52,723 nucleotides of DNA from Stenotrophomonas geniculata ATCC 19374 = JCM 13324 (GTDB taxonomy: Bacteria; Pseudomonadota; Gammaproteobacteria; Xanthomonadales; Xanthomonadaceae), in the NCBI RefSeq assembly GCF_001431625.1, contig NZ_LLXT01000108.1:1-52723 (forward strand). Reading direction: 5' to 3'. The translations under genes and the position numbers were made by a program. The notes under the pieces are model-generated. The model did not search any database, was not told where the DNA came from, and saw only the letters and a program-made list of their open reading frames with translations. Numbering within the stretch: the stretch's first letter is position 1; each line of letters starts with the position of its first letter. Below, in pieces: positions 32,698-41,764 of this stretch.

Positions 32698-34506
32698 TCA
32701 GCGCCGTCGCTCCAGCCACCACAGTAGCGATGCGCACAGCACGAACGCCAGCCACCACGGCCAGCGCGAGCCCGGCACGGGGTGCATCACCGACGCGTCT
32801 GCAGGCGTGCTGGCAGCCAACGCCTGCGTGGTCGCATCGATCATCGCCTGCCGATGCAGCGTCGGTGCATCCTTCGGGTCGAACACATAGCGCCAGACAA
32901 CGCTGTCGCCATGCGGCAGGCGCTGCCAGCCTGCCTCACGGGGCCACCAGCCGGCGCAGCGCAGCGCCGATGTCGCGCCATCGACAATCAGGGGTACAGC
33001 GTCACCACGTTTGTTGAAGACCTGCAGCGGCGCTTGCACGCCACACAGCGCCTGCCGTTCGCCTGCCCAGCTGATCGGCTGCGGTGACCACAGCGCATCA
33101 TCGCTGCTCTGTGCGCGCGCCAGCGTGGCCACCACGCTGCTCCAGAGTTCGCCATGGCGGTCATCGCGCCCGGCCAGCACCCAGCGCCAGCTGTCGGTCA
33201 GCGGCAGCAGGCCGATGCGGCCCCTGCCAACCGCGCGCCAGCCACCGATGGCATTGCCGGTACGATCGTGCAGCAGCGCGTTGCTGCCCGGCGGCTGCAA
33301 CGCCAGTGCTTCCAGCGAAGGCAGCGCGGCACTGTGCGAGCTGCGGTCGGCCTCTTCGCCGTAGCCGGTCGGCAACGTGCCGGCGGCAAGCGGGCCACGG
33401 CGTGCGGCGAGGATCGCGCTCTCGCCATCGCCGGGAAGTTCGAGGGTGCCGCTGCTGCCATCGCCCTGCACGGGCAGGTCCAGATCGCGGAGACGCTGGC
33501 GCGCACTGGCCGAAGGTGCGCCCGCGCTGCGGACCAGCACGCCCAATCCATCGCGCAGGGCCTGGCGCACGGCGGCCAGCTGGCCCGCACTCAATGCCGC
33601 CAGGCTGCGTTCGTCCAGCAGCAGCAGATCGCTGCGCGTGAGCGATGCTGCATCAATCGCCACCGCGCCATCGCCGATGCTGAGTCCGGCCCCGGTATCC
33701 GCCTGCACCTGCACACGGATGCCGGCATCGGCCGCCCAGCGGCGCAGGTACTTCAGCTCTGGACCCGGCGCGCTGGCGCGCACCAGCAGGCGCAGCGGTG
33801 CGGCCGGCAGGGTCTGCTGCGGCACCGGGACGCTGTCCACCACATGGCCGTCGGCATCGAGCAGGCGCAGCTGGAACACGCTGCGGCCTTCGGCGCGGGC
33901 GATGCCGCTCAGCTGCACGCGGCCGTCGTCGGCAACGTCCGTGCGATCGACCACGCTGCCGGCCGGGTCGAGCAGTTCTGCTTTCGCCTTTGCCGCGCCA
34001 CGCGCCTGGGCGAGTACTTCGAAGCGTGCACCGGGGGCCACATCGGCCGGTGGTTGCAGCGCGATCCAGCCGCGCGGCTCCGGTGCAGCCTGCCAACGTA
34101 CATCCGGTGGCAGCAGCGCGTCGCGGTCCCGTGCGGCCAGGCCCGCACCGACCAGCGTCAGCGTGGAGGCTGGATGCTGGCGCAGCGCGGTGGCCAGGTC
34201 GGGTACGCGCTGTGCGCCGGGCACATCGGCAGCTTCGGGCAACAGCAACAGTGTGCTTTCGCTGGCTGGCAGTGCACCCGCCTTGTCGGCCCCAGCGCCG
34301 AGCACGACCAGGCCAGCGGCGGATCGCTGATGCGTCGGAGGTACCAGGCAGACATACAGCAGCATGGCAGCGGCGATCTGCAGTGCGATGCCGATCCAGC
34401 GGCGACCTCGGTGCGCTGTGCTTCCACGCAACTGGCGCACGCTGGCGATGACCACGACCACAGCAAGTGCCAGCGCAATCCACAGGTTCAGGCTGGAGGG
34501 GGTCAT
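32698..34506 (-). CDS. Large membrane protein of the MoxR/DUF58 cluster
   Basis: 602 residues from the Met at 34,506. Two membrane segments at the start (LWIALALAVVVVIASV; IALQIAAAMLLYVCL) and one at the end (WWLAFVLCASLLWW) enclose a large, probably periplasmic region with beta-rich and glutamine-amidotransferase-like sections (LLLDERSLAALSAGQLAAVR). This layout is common in proteins downstream of BatA-like genes. Start overlaps the upstream stop (ATGA). Role unknown; likely an envelope complex with the operon partners. Confidence 0.75.
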   Translation of the reverse strand: MTPSSLNLWIALALAVVVVIASVRQLRGSTAHRGRRWIGIALQIAAAMLLYVCLVPPTHQRSAAGLVVLGAGADKAGALPASESTLLLLPEAADVPGAQRVPDLATALRQHPASTLTLVGAGLAARDRDALLPPDVRWQAAPEPRGWIALQPPADVAPGARFEVLAQARGAAKAKAELLDPAGSVVDRTDVADDGRVQLSGIARAEGRSVFQLRLLDADGHVVDSVPVPQQTLPAAPLRLLVRASAPGPELKYLRRWAADAGIRVQVQADTGAGLSIGDGAVAIDAASLTRSDLLLLDERSLAALSAGQLAAVRQALRDGLGVLVRSAGAPSASARQRLRDLDLPVQGDGSSGTLELPGDGESAILAARRGPLAAGTLPTGYGEEADRSSHSAALPSLEALALQPPGSNALLHDRTGNAIGGWRAVGRGRIGLLPLTDSWRWVLAGRDDRHGELWSSVVATLARAQSSDDALWSPQPISWAGERQALCGVQAPLQVFNKRGDAVPLIVDGATSALRCAGWWPREAGWQRLPHGDSVVWRYVFDPKDAPTLHRQAMIDATTQALAASTPADASVMHPVPGSRWPWWLAFVLCASLLWWLERRR

Positions 34507-36683
34507 GGCTGCGCCTCCAGCGCATCGAGGTAGCGTTGGCCCATCGCATCGGCCGCACTGCGCCGCATCGCCTGCGGCAGTGGACGTTGCAGTGCCCGCC
34601 ACAGCTGTGCGCGCAGGCGCAGGCGGCAGTCGTGGCAACCGGGCTCGATGCGCAGCTGCTCGATGGCGGCGGCCAGATCCAGTGCATCGGGCAGGTAGGC
34701 GGCGTTGCGCTGCTGCCAGGTCGCGAGCGCATCGAGATCCGGTGCGCCGTTGTCATCGCCGAGGCGTTGCCAGGCTTCAACAATGGCCGGGTCCGGCGGC
34801 GTGCGCGCGGCCAACGGCAGTTCACGACTGGCCAGTCCGGCGCGATCACCGCCGAGTCGACGGCCTTCATCAATCGGTGGCAGCTCCGGCCCGACCCGGG
34901 CCAGATAAATGCGTTCGGCCTGCTGCACCTGCTTGATGAAGCCCAGCGCCTTGTACGCGAAGGGCAATGCCTGTTCCGGACGGCCCTGGCGCAGCTCGCC
35001 TTCGGCCGACCACATCTGGTCCAGCGCGGCCTTCAACGTGGCGCGGGTCTGCGGATCGAGCAGGGTCGCCGCCTCGGCGTGGTCATGGGTGTGGCCATAC
35101 TCGGAGAGCACGTCGGTGGCGCTGCCGAACACCGGTGGCGTATCGGCATTGGCCGGCTTGCCGCCGTGGTCGTGGCCATGCGCGTCGTGCGCGCCTGCAT
35201 CGGCGCCATGGTCGTGATCGTGCTCGTCGTCATGGTCGTGGTCGTGGTCGTCTGCGGCCGGCGTATCGCTGGTGGGCAGGTCACTGGTCGGCGGTGGCTT
35301 CGGCGCACCTTCGCTTTCCTCGCCCAGGAACTGGCCGTAGCGCAGGCGCAGGATGCGCTGGTCGACACCGATCGCATCGCTGCGCTTCACGAAGTCCTCG
35401 GCGGCCAGGCTGCGTCGCTGCCGGATCAGGGCTTCGGCATCGATGATGATCTGCCGCTGGCTGCGGAAGTACGCAGGCAGGGTCTTCTTGATGCGGCCTT
35501 CGAGCTCTGCACCAAGCGCGACTTCGGCGCTGGGCAGGCGCAGGATCACGCTGCTGCTGCGCCCGGTCTGCGGCGTGGGTGCATGATTGTCGCGCACCTC
35601 CAGCTGGGCGATCACATCGTTGCCGGGCTGCGCGCCCAGCGACGCCAGATCCAGGGTGTGGGCGAAACGCCGCGCGGTGGCTTCGCCGCTGCCGGCAAGC
35701 GTGACGCTGCGCTTCACGAAGGTGATGTTCTCACCGCTGCCCTGGGTGGTGGTGATCGACAGCGTTGCCTGCGCCGCGACACCGTAATCGTCGTTGGCTT
35801 CGAAGCGCAGTGCCCACTGTCGTTGCCCCGGCGTGCCCAGCACCAGGCTGGCCGTGGGCTCCAGTACGCGCACGCTGGGTGCACGGTCGGCCACCACATC
35901 CAGCCGATGCAGGCGGGTCTCTGCCAGTGCCGGTTCGCTCACCACGCGGTACAGCACCGGCGCGCGTGCCACATCCTGCGCCTGCCACTGTCCTTCGTGC
36001 TCGCTCAGCGGCAACCTGCGACCATCGTGGAACTGCAGCCATGCCTTGTCCGGTGCACGGTCGAAGCGTAGCGACCAGGACAGCCGGCTATCTGCGGCGA
36101 CCTTGGCGTCCAGCGCATTCTGGGTAAGCGTGGCCTGGCCGGTATAGACCGGTGCGTCGATGCGCAGGCGGGTGGACTGCAGGCGTAGCGGGCCTGCGGC
36201 GGCCGTGCTGCCGGGCGCCGACGTGCGGACTGGCGCGGAACCGGGGTTCGAACGTGGCCAGCCGACTGCCAGCACAACAATGGCCAGGCCCGCGATCCAG
36301 CACAGCGCCAATGCCCCAACCGGCCAGTGTGGACGCAGCTCCGGCATCGCGCGTTCCAGCGTGGCCAGCACATGCGCACGCTGGCGCTGCTGCAGCGGAT
36401 TGAGCGTGGCGGCATCGGCGAACAGCAGATCGGCACTGTCCTCGCTGGCACCGCTGCCATCAAGGTGGCGGTGCAGCCACTGCCGGTCCAGTTGGCGGGC
36501 ATGCGCAGTGGCGAAGCCCGCACACGCGAGCAGGCTGATCGTACCGACGACGCAGGCGATATCGAAACCTGCCAGACGCAGGGCCAGCACCGCCGCAGCC
36601 AGCGCCCATGGCAGGCCCAGCAGCAGGGTGATGAGCGCACGGCGCCGGCGCGCACGTTGCCAGGCGTGCTGCCAGGTATTCAT
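34503..36683 (-). CDS. DUF4175-like membrane protein with His/Asp-rich segment
   Basis: 726 residues. Two N-terminal membrane segments (ALITLLLGLPWALAAAVLAL; IACVVGTISLLACAGF) and a third near residue 120 precede a long helical and beta-rich region, as in DUF4175-type proteins of these clusters. Residues about 475 to 515 contain a dense His/Asp run (DDHDHDHDDEHDHDHG) plus HGHDHGG and later HTHDHAEA, resembling metal-chaperone linkers. The Met at 36,683 overlaps the previous stop. Function unknown; metal binding is a suggestion from composition. Confidence 0.8.
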   Translation of the reverse strand: MNTWQHAWQRARRRRALITLLLGLPWALAAAVLALRLAGFDIACVVGTISLLACAGFATAHARQLDRQWLHRHLDGSGASEDSADLLFADAATLNPLQQRQRAHVLATLERAMPELRPHWPVGALALCWIAGLAIVVLAVGWPRSNPGSAPVRTSAPGSTAAAGPLRLQSTRLRIDAPVYTGQATLTQNALDAKVAADSRLSWSLRFDRAPDKAWLQFHDGRRLPLSEHEGQWQAQDVARAPVLYRVVSEPALAETRLHRLDVVADRAPSVRVLEPTASLVLGTPGQRQWALRFEANDDYGVAAQATLSITTTQGSGENITFVKRSVTLAGSGEATARRFAHTLDLASLGAQPGNDVIAQLEVRDNHAPTPQTGRSSSVILRLPSAEVALGAELEGRIKKTLPAYFRSQRQIIIDAEALIRQRRSLAAEDFVKRSDAIGVDQRILRLRYGQFLGEESEGAPKPPPTSDLPTSDTPAADDHDHDHDDEHDHDHGADAGAHDAHGHDHGGKPANADTPPVFGSATDVLSEYGHTHDHAEAATLLDPQTRATLKAALDQMWSAEGELRQGRPEQALPFAYKALGFIKQVQQAERIYLARVGPELPPIDEGRRLGGDRAGLASRELPLAARTPPDPAIVEAWQRLGDDNGAPDLDALATWQQRNAAYLPDALDLAAAIEQLRIEPGCHDCRLRLRAQLWRALQRPLPQAMRRSAADAMGQRYLDALEAQP

Positions 36684-37801
36684 GCGGCCACCCTGCGGCG
36701 GGCGCTGCTGGCCATCCAGCGTTCCAGCGCGAACAGCAGCACGATGGCCAGCAACAGCCAAGGCGTCGGCTCACGCAGCGGTGGTGTTGCAGCAGGCAAT
36801 GCGGCCCGCTGCGGTGCCTGGTCACGTGCATCGCCCAGGCGCGGAGCCGTGGGTGGCTGCAGCGCCAGCAGCAGGGCACGCGGCAACTTCGGATCGCGCA
36901 GCGCGGCGTTGCTCGTGGTATTCCAGTCGCCCGGCAGCGCCAGCAGATAGCCGTGGCCGACGCGTTGTTGCCACAGCAGCGGTGCGCCCTCCGCGTCGCG
37001 CAGCAGGATGCGGGCGTCGGCAGCGGGCTTGCCGGCGGTGATGACACGACCGCCGTCGCGCAGCCACGCCTGCCAGTTCGCCGGCAGTGCATCGCTGCGG
37101 CTCCACACGCCGATCTCGCCGCGTTCGGGCAGGGCATCCAGCGACAGCGGAGCGAGCGGTGCCTGCACGCCCCATGCGCGCTGCAGTGCGTTCAACCAGT
37201 GCTGGGCAGTGGCGGATGCCTCGCCGTGCGCGCGCAGCTGCGGCAATGCCGCTGCAGTCTGCGGCGGTGTGACCGGCATCGGCTGCGTGTGCCATTGCAC
37301 GTCGCGCGACAGCTGCAGGCGGGCGCCATCCAAGCCGGGCAGGGGATCGGGAACGTGCACGGTCAACGCGGTGCCCGCGGGCAGCTGTGCGTCCAGTTCG
37401 CGCAACAGGCTGGGCAGGGATGCGCTGGATGCCGGTGGTGCCTGATCGATGGCGGGGAAGCCAGGTGCCAGCCAGTGCCAGTTGCCCTCTTCGGCGGTGC
37501 CGCGCAGTGCGGCGGCGTCCATCCCAGGTGCCACTACCGTCCAGGCAGCGGGGACAGGGGCAGGGCCGGTCAACGCAGGTCGTGCCAGCAGAAAGGCCAA
37601 TGCAGCCAGCAACATCAGCCGCACCAGAAGCAACGGCCAGTCATCGAAGCGGATGCGCTGGCGCGGCCGGATCTGTGCACGCAGCCAGCGCAGTGCAGCG
37701 AAATCCAGTGGCGTGTACGGATGGCGCCGGGCCAGGTGGATCAGCAGCGGCAGCAGCCCTGCGGCGAGCGCGGCCAGGCCGAGCGGGAACAGCAGGGTCA
37801 T
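36680..37801 (-). CDS. BatA-like N-terminal double-transmembrane protein
   Basis: 373 residues. The N terminus (LFPLGLAALAAGLLPLLIHL, then YTPLDFAALRWL) is the marker of the TIGR02226/BatA-like family. A second membrane segment follows at about 55 to 75 and a third near the C terminus (PWLLLAIVLLFALERW). The central part resembles von Willebrand-like or amidotransferase-like folds but lacks a clear MIDAS motif. It overlaps the DUF58 stop. Such proteins act with MoxR ATPases in envelope stress or complex assembly. Confidence 0.82.
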   Translation of the reverse strand: MTLLFPLGLAALAAGLLPLLIHLARRHPYTPLDFAALRWLRAQIRPRQRIRFDDWPLLLVRLMLLAALAFLLARPALTGPAPVPAAWTVVAPGMDAAALRGTAEEGNWHWLAPGFPAIDQAPPASSASLPSLLRELDAQLPAGTALTVHVPDPLPGLDGARLQLSRDVQWHTQPMPVTPPQTAAALPQLRAHGEASATAQHWLNALQRAWGVQAPLAPLSLDALPERGEIGVWSRSDALPANWQAWLRDGGRVITAGKPAADARILLRDAEGAPLLWQQRVGHGYLLALPGDWNTTSNAALRDPKLPRALLLALQPPTAPRLGDARDQAPQRAALPAATPPLREPTPWLLLAIVLLFALERWMASSARRRVAA

Positions 37802-38694
37802 GCAGCGCCCCCACGGCCGAACAGCGCCTGCAGCGGCTGGTCCAACGGTTGGTCGAGCCAGCCGGTGGCACTGGCGATGCCGCTGGCCTGCAGGCGCGCA
37901 CGTAATGCGCTGCGTGCGTCAGCGAAGCGCTGCAGGTAATCGGCGCGGATCGCCGCGCCGTCGCCCAACAGTTCCTCGCCGGATTCCGGGTCGCGGAAGC
38001 GGTGGCCGGCGTCGAACGGGAAGTCGCGCTCGTCGGCGGTCAGGATCTGCAGCAGTGCCACTTCGCGGCGTGCGCTGGCCAGCTGTTCCAGCAACACGAT
38101 GCCGGCGTCGTCGAAGCCATCACCGATTGCCAGCAGCAGGTCGCCCGGGCGCACGCGTTCCCACAGCGGGCGCAGGCGTTCGGCCGCAGGCCACCCACCG
38201 CGGGCCTGTAGGGCGTTCAGTTGCAGATGCACACGGTCGCGCTGGCGCGCGCCGTTCGCTGCGGGTACCAGCTGCAGGCCATCGCCACTGATTGCCAGCA
38301 GGCCAAAGCGGTCGCCCTGTTGCAGGGCCAGTTCGACCAGGCATGCGGCCACGCCGCACATGTGGTCCAGGCGCGTGCGTTGCGGCGCCGCGCGATCGGC
38401 CTGGCCGGCCGAGGCGGTGGCATCGAGCAGCAGCCAGACCGTGATCGGGCTTTCGCGTTCGGATTCGCGCACGAAAAAGCGGTCCGAGCGCGCGTACAGC
38501 TTCCAGTCGATCTGGCGCAGTTCGTCCCCGGGCTCGTAGGCTCGGTACTGAGCGAATTCGAGACCGGCACCGCGGCTGCGGCTGGCGTGCTGGCCGATGC
38601 CGCTCGCCCCGCTGGCCAGGCGCGGCCGCAACCGCAGCAGGCGCAGGCGCGCACGCAGTTCCGGTGGCAGGGTCAACGGTGTACCTGCGTTCAC
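37798..38694 (-). CDS. DUF58 family protein
   Basis: 298 residues from a GTG at 38,694; an ATG at 38,754 would overlap MoxR and give a non-family N terminus. DUF58 signatures: GAGLEFAQYRAYEPGDELRQ, then IDWKLYARSDRFFVRESERE and a MIDAS-like LLLDATAS. DUF58 proteins lie next to MoxR ATPases and probably serve as their von Willebrand-like partners. The stop overlaps the BatA-like start. Start choice is less certain than the family. Confidence 0.88.
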   Translation of the reverse strand: MNAGTPLTLPPELRARLRLLRLRPRLASGASGIGQHASRSRGAGLEFAQYRAYEPGDELRQIDWKLYARSDRFFVRESERESPITVWLLLDATASAGQADRAAPQRTRLDHMCGVAACLVELALQQGDRFGLLAISGDGLQLVPAANGARQRDRVHLQLNALQARGGWPAAERLRPLWERVRPGDLLLAIGDGFDDAGIVLLEQLASARREVALLQILTADERDFPFDAGHRFRDPESGEELLGDGAAIRADYLQRFADARSALRARLQASGIASATGWLDQPLDQPLQALFGRGGAA

Positions 38695-38701
38695 GCGTGG
38701 C

Positions 38702-39685
38702 TCAACCCGGGAACGGCACGGCCTGCAGCAGCGCAGCGACCACGTCGTCGGCACGCTTCTGCTCGGCCTCGGCGGCGAACGACAGCAGCAGGCGATGGCG
38801 CATCACCGGTGCGGCCAGCGCCTGCACATCCTCACGGGTGGCGGCAAACCGGCCCTGCAGTAGCGCACGGGCCTTGGCGGCCAGCACCAGCGACTGCCCG
38901 GCACGCGGGCCGGCGCCCCATTTCACCCATTGGTTGATGGCGGCCGGCGCGCCGTCGCCCGGACGGCTGGCGCGTACCAGGCGGGTGATCCAGGCCAGCA
39001 CATCGGGGCTGACATGCACCTGGCGCACCGCGGCCTGCAGGGCGATCACCGCTTCGGCATCCATCACCTTCGGCACCGCGTCGGTGGCACCGCCGGTGGT
39101 CTGTTCCAGGATCTGCCGCTCCTCTTCTTCGCTGGGGTAATCCACCAGCACATGCAGCAGGAAGCGGTCCAGCTGTGCTTCCGGCAGCGGGTAAGTACCC
39201 GCCTGCTCGATCGGATTCTGCGTGGCCAGCACGAAGAACGGCGCCGGCAGCGCGTAGGTGGTACCGGCGTAGCTGACCGTGCGTTCCTGCATCGCCTCCA
39301 GCAGCGCGGCCTGGGTCTTGGGCGGGGTACGGTTGAGCTCGTCGGCCAGCAGCAGGTGGGTGAAGATCGGGCCCTGCTGGAAGCGGAAATGGCGATGACC
39401 AGTGCCGTGGTCTTCCTCCAGCAGCTCGGTGCCGAGGATGTCGCTGGGCATCAGGTCGGGGGTGAACTGCACGCGCCGGAACTGCAGTTCCAGCGCCTGG
39501 CCGAGCGAGCGCACCAGCAGCGTCTTGCCGAGCCCGGGCGCACCTTCCAGCAGGCAGTGGCCACCGGCCAGCAGGCCGATCAGCAGCTGCTCGACCACCG
39601 TGTGCTGGCCCACCACGGCGCGTGCGAGCGCAGCGCGCAGCTCATCCAGGCGCGGCAGCAGGGAATCGAGGTCGGGGGTGGTCAT
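38702..39685 (-). CDS. MoxR-family AAA+ ATPase
   Basis: 327 residues. Walker A GAPGLGKTLLVRS (about 47 to 59), Walker B LLADELNRTPPKTQAALLEA, a sensor block VLATQNPIEQAGTYPLPEAQ and LDRFLLH are all present, and the C-terminal lid ends with MRHRLLLSFAAEAEQKRADD. MoxR ATPases remodel or insert cofactors into protein partners together with DUF58/VWA proteins. It begins 16 bases below the DUF4159 stop, inside the same operon. Confidence 0.95.
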   Translation of the reverse strand: MTTPDLDSLLPRLDELRAALARAVVGQHTVVEQLLIGLLAGGHCLLEGAPGLGKTLLVRSLGQALELQFRRVQFTPDLMPSDILGTELLEEDHGTGHRHFRFQQGPIFTHLLLADELNRTPPKTQAALLEAMQERTVSYAGTTYALPAPFFVLATQNPIEQAGTYPLPEAQLDRFLLHVLVDYPSEEEERQILEQTTGGATDAVPKVMDAEAVIALQAAVRQVHVSPDVLAWITRLVRASRPGDGAPAAINQWVKWGAGPRAGQSLVLAAKARALLQGRFAATREDVQALAAPVMRHRLLLSFAAEAEQKRADDVVAALLQAVPFPG

Positions 39686-39701
39686 GGGCGTGCAGGTCCT
39701 A

Positions 39702-40409
39702 TCAATTGTTCAACGCGTACATCACGATGTTGACGCCGAAGCGGGTGTTGTCCTCGGCCAGGAAGCGCTTGTTGCGCCAGTCGTAGTCCCACTCGCAGCC
39801 ATAGTCCTTGTTGCTGTAGAGCAGGCCCAGGCGGCCGTCGACCTCGATGCCCTTCAGGTAGTCGTGCACCAGGTCGTCGCCCCAGCCGTTGAGTTCGAAG
39901 CTGGTGGCGGGCGGGCCATCGGGGAAGCGGAAGAAGCTACGGTACAGCGCGTGGCTGTTGGGCAGCTTCTGCAGTGCCTTCGGACCAAACAGGCGACCCA
40001 TCTGCGCCTCGAATGAGGTGGCGAACAGGCCGTCGATGTCATGGTTGCAGTCGTCGACGAAGACGAAGCCGCCATTACGCACATAGCGCACGAAGTTCTG
40101 CCGCTCGGCGGCGTTGAACTCCACCAGCGTGTGCCCGGCCAGGTAGCAGAACGGTGCTTCCAGCATGCGCGGGTCGGCCAGCGCTACCACGTGTTCCTGC
40201 GGGTCCACGCGCAGCGAGGTGTAGTCGATCAGCGAGGTGATCAGGTTGGACGGCATGCGCGCGTCCACGTCCCAGTCGCCGGAGTCGTACTGCAGGCGGG
40301 TGAACCAGAAGTCGTAGCGCGAACTGCGCGGGCCTGCCTGCGCGAAGGCCGGCAGCGCCGCCGCCGAAGCGGCAGCGGCCAACCAGCGCAGGCAGGCCCG
40401 GCGATCCAT
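39702..40409 (-). CDS. DUF4159 protein with Tat-like signal peptide
   Basis: 235 residues. Start MDRRACLRWLAAAASAAALP with paired Arg then AFAQAG cleavage site, so export, possibly by Tat, is likely. The mature part (FWFTRLQYDSGDWDVDARMP, then GGFVFVDDCNHDIDGLF) matches the DUF4159 family, a ThuA/amidotransferase-like fold. The start overlaps the TldE-like stop (ATGA). It links the TldD/E genes and the MoxR genes in one transcript. Its substrate is unknown. Confidence 0.85.
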   Translation of the reverse strand: MDRRACLRWLAAAASAAALPAFAQAGPRSSRYDFWFTRLQYDSGDWDVDARMPSNLITSLIDYTSLRVDPQEHVVALADPRMLEAPFCYLAGHTLVEFNAAERQNFVRYVRNGGFVFVDDCNHDIDGLFATSFEAQMGRLFGPKALQKLPNSHALYRSFFRFPDGPPATSFELNGWGDDLVHDYLKGIEVDGRLGLLYSNKDYGCEWDYDWRNKRFLAEDNTRFGVNIVMYALNN

Positions 40410-41743
40410 CAGACCGCGTCGGACAGCGAGGTGAAGGTGAAATCGCGCAGCTTCATCGGCGGGATCATCATCACGTAGCTGGATTCATCACCGGCCACGC
40501 GCACCGGCTTGCCCAGCTCTTCGATATTGTTGAGCATGATCACCGGCGATTCGTTGAAGCGGAAGTTCTTCACCGGGTGCTTGATCTGGCCGTTCTCGAT
40601 GTAGAAGGTGCCGTCGCGGGTGAGGCCGGTCAGCAGCACGGTCTGCGGATCGACCATGCGGATGTACCAGGTACGGGTGACCAGGATGCCCTTCTGGGTG
40701 CCGCGCACCAGTTCGGCGGTGCTCTTGTCGCCACCGCTCATCAGCAGGTTGCCCGGCGTGGCCTTGGCGGTCTTGCCCTGCTTCTGTGCCCAGAAGCGCG
40801 AGTAGTCCAGGTTGGCGATCCTGCCGTTCTCGATGATGGCCATGCGCTCGCGCGGCATGCCCTCGCCGTCCCACGGCAGCACCGGTGCGTCCGGATGCCA
40901 CGGGTCGGCGATCATGGTCACGCGCGGGTCGTAGACCTGCTCGCCCAGCTTGTTGCCCCCGCCCTTCTTCGACAGGAAGCTGCGGCCTTCATCGGCCGAG
41001 CGTGCGCTGAAGAAGTTCATCATGAAGCTGATCAGGCCCGCGGCTGCGGCGGGCTCCAGGATCACCGTGTACTTGCCCGGTTCCAGCGCCTTGGCTTCGG
41101 CCGATTCGGTGGCCTTGCGCATGGCGATGCGGATGTCCTGATCGGCCTTGAAGTCGGCGGCATCCTTCAGGTTGCGGCCAACCCAGCCCGAACCACGGCC
41201 ATCTTCGGTACGCACGGTGCAGGTGTAGTCGAAGTTGGTCGTGCGCTGGTAGGCGAAGTTGCCGTTGCTGTTGGCGGTGGCCTGGAAGCCCTGGCCGTCT
41301 TCGAGGAAGCCGGCGGCGATCAAGCCGTGGCCACGGCAAGGAGCGATCGAATCGGCGGCGACCTTGGCGCGGAAGGCCGGATCAATCGCTGCAGTGGACT
41401 CGCTGAAGGTCGGGCTGGCGCGGTAGCTCTGCTTGCCGATGGCCGGCATGAACTCCGGATTCTCCGGCGCCAGCCGGGCCAGATCCTCGGCACGACGCAC
41501 CACGCGTTCCAGCGCGGCATCGTCGAACTCGTTGATCGAGGCCGTGCCGACGCGCTTGCCGAAGGCGACGGTGACTGCCAGCTCGGTGTTGTCGACGATG
41601 CCGCTGGTGGAGACATTGTTCAGCGCGAAACGGATGTTGCCGCTGATCGCGCCGGCCAGCACGGCGGTGCACTCGTCGGCCTTGGACAGGGCGATGACCT
41701 TGTCGAGGATGGCCTTGGCCTGGGCTTCGGTGAAGATACTCAT
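40409..41743 (-). CDS. TldE/PmbA-like subunit without signal peptide
   Basis: 444 residues. The family text is present (AVTVAFGKRVGTASINEFDD, GKYTVILEPAAAAGLISFMM, then FLSKKGGGNKLGEQVYDPRV) but there is no HExxxH zinc motif, so it is the TldE/PmbA, non-catalytic, type. It has no export signal, unlike the two TldD genes immediately upstream. TldD-TldE heterodimers cut linear or modified peptides (microcin B17, CcdA in E. coli). How a cytoplasmic E would meet exported D is unclear. Confidence 0.88.
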   Translation of the reverse strand: MSIFTEAQAKAILDKVIALSKADECTAVLAGAISGNIRFALNNVSTSGIVDNTELAVTVAFGKRVGTASINEFDDAALERVVRRAEDLARLAPENPEFMPAIGKQSYRASPTFSESTAAIDPAFRAKVAADSIAPCRGHGLIAAGFLEDGQGFQATANSNGNFAYQRTTNFDYTCTVRTEDGRGSGWVGRNLKDAADFKADQDIRIAMRKATESAEAKALEPGKYTVILEPAAAAGLISFMMNFFSARSADEGRSFLSKKGGGNKLGEQVYDPRVTMIADPWHPDAPVLPWDGEGMPRERMAIIENGRIANLDYSRFWAQKQGKTAKATPGNLLMSGGDKSTAELVRGTQKGILVTRTWYIRMVDPQTVLLTGLTRDGTFYIENGQIKHPVKNFRFNESPVIMLNNIEELGKPVRVAGDESSYVMMIPPMKLRDFTFTSLSDAV

Positions 41744-41764
41744 GGTGTAAGGGCTCCTGACCGA

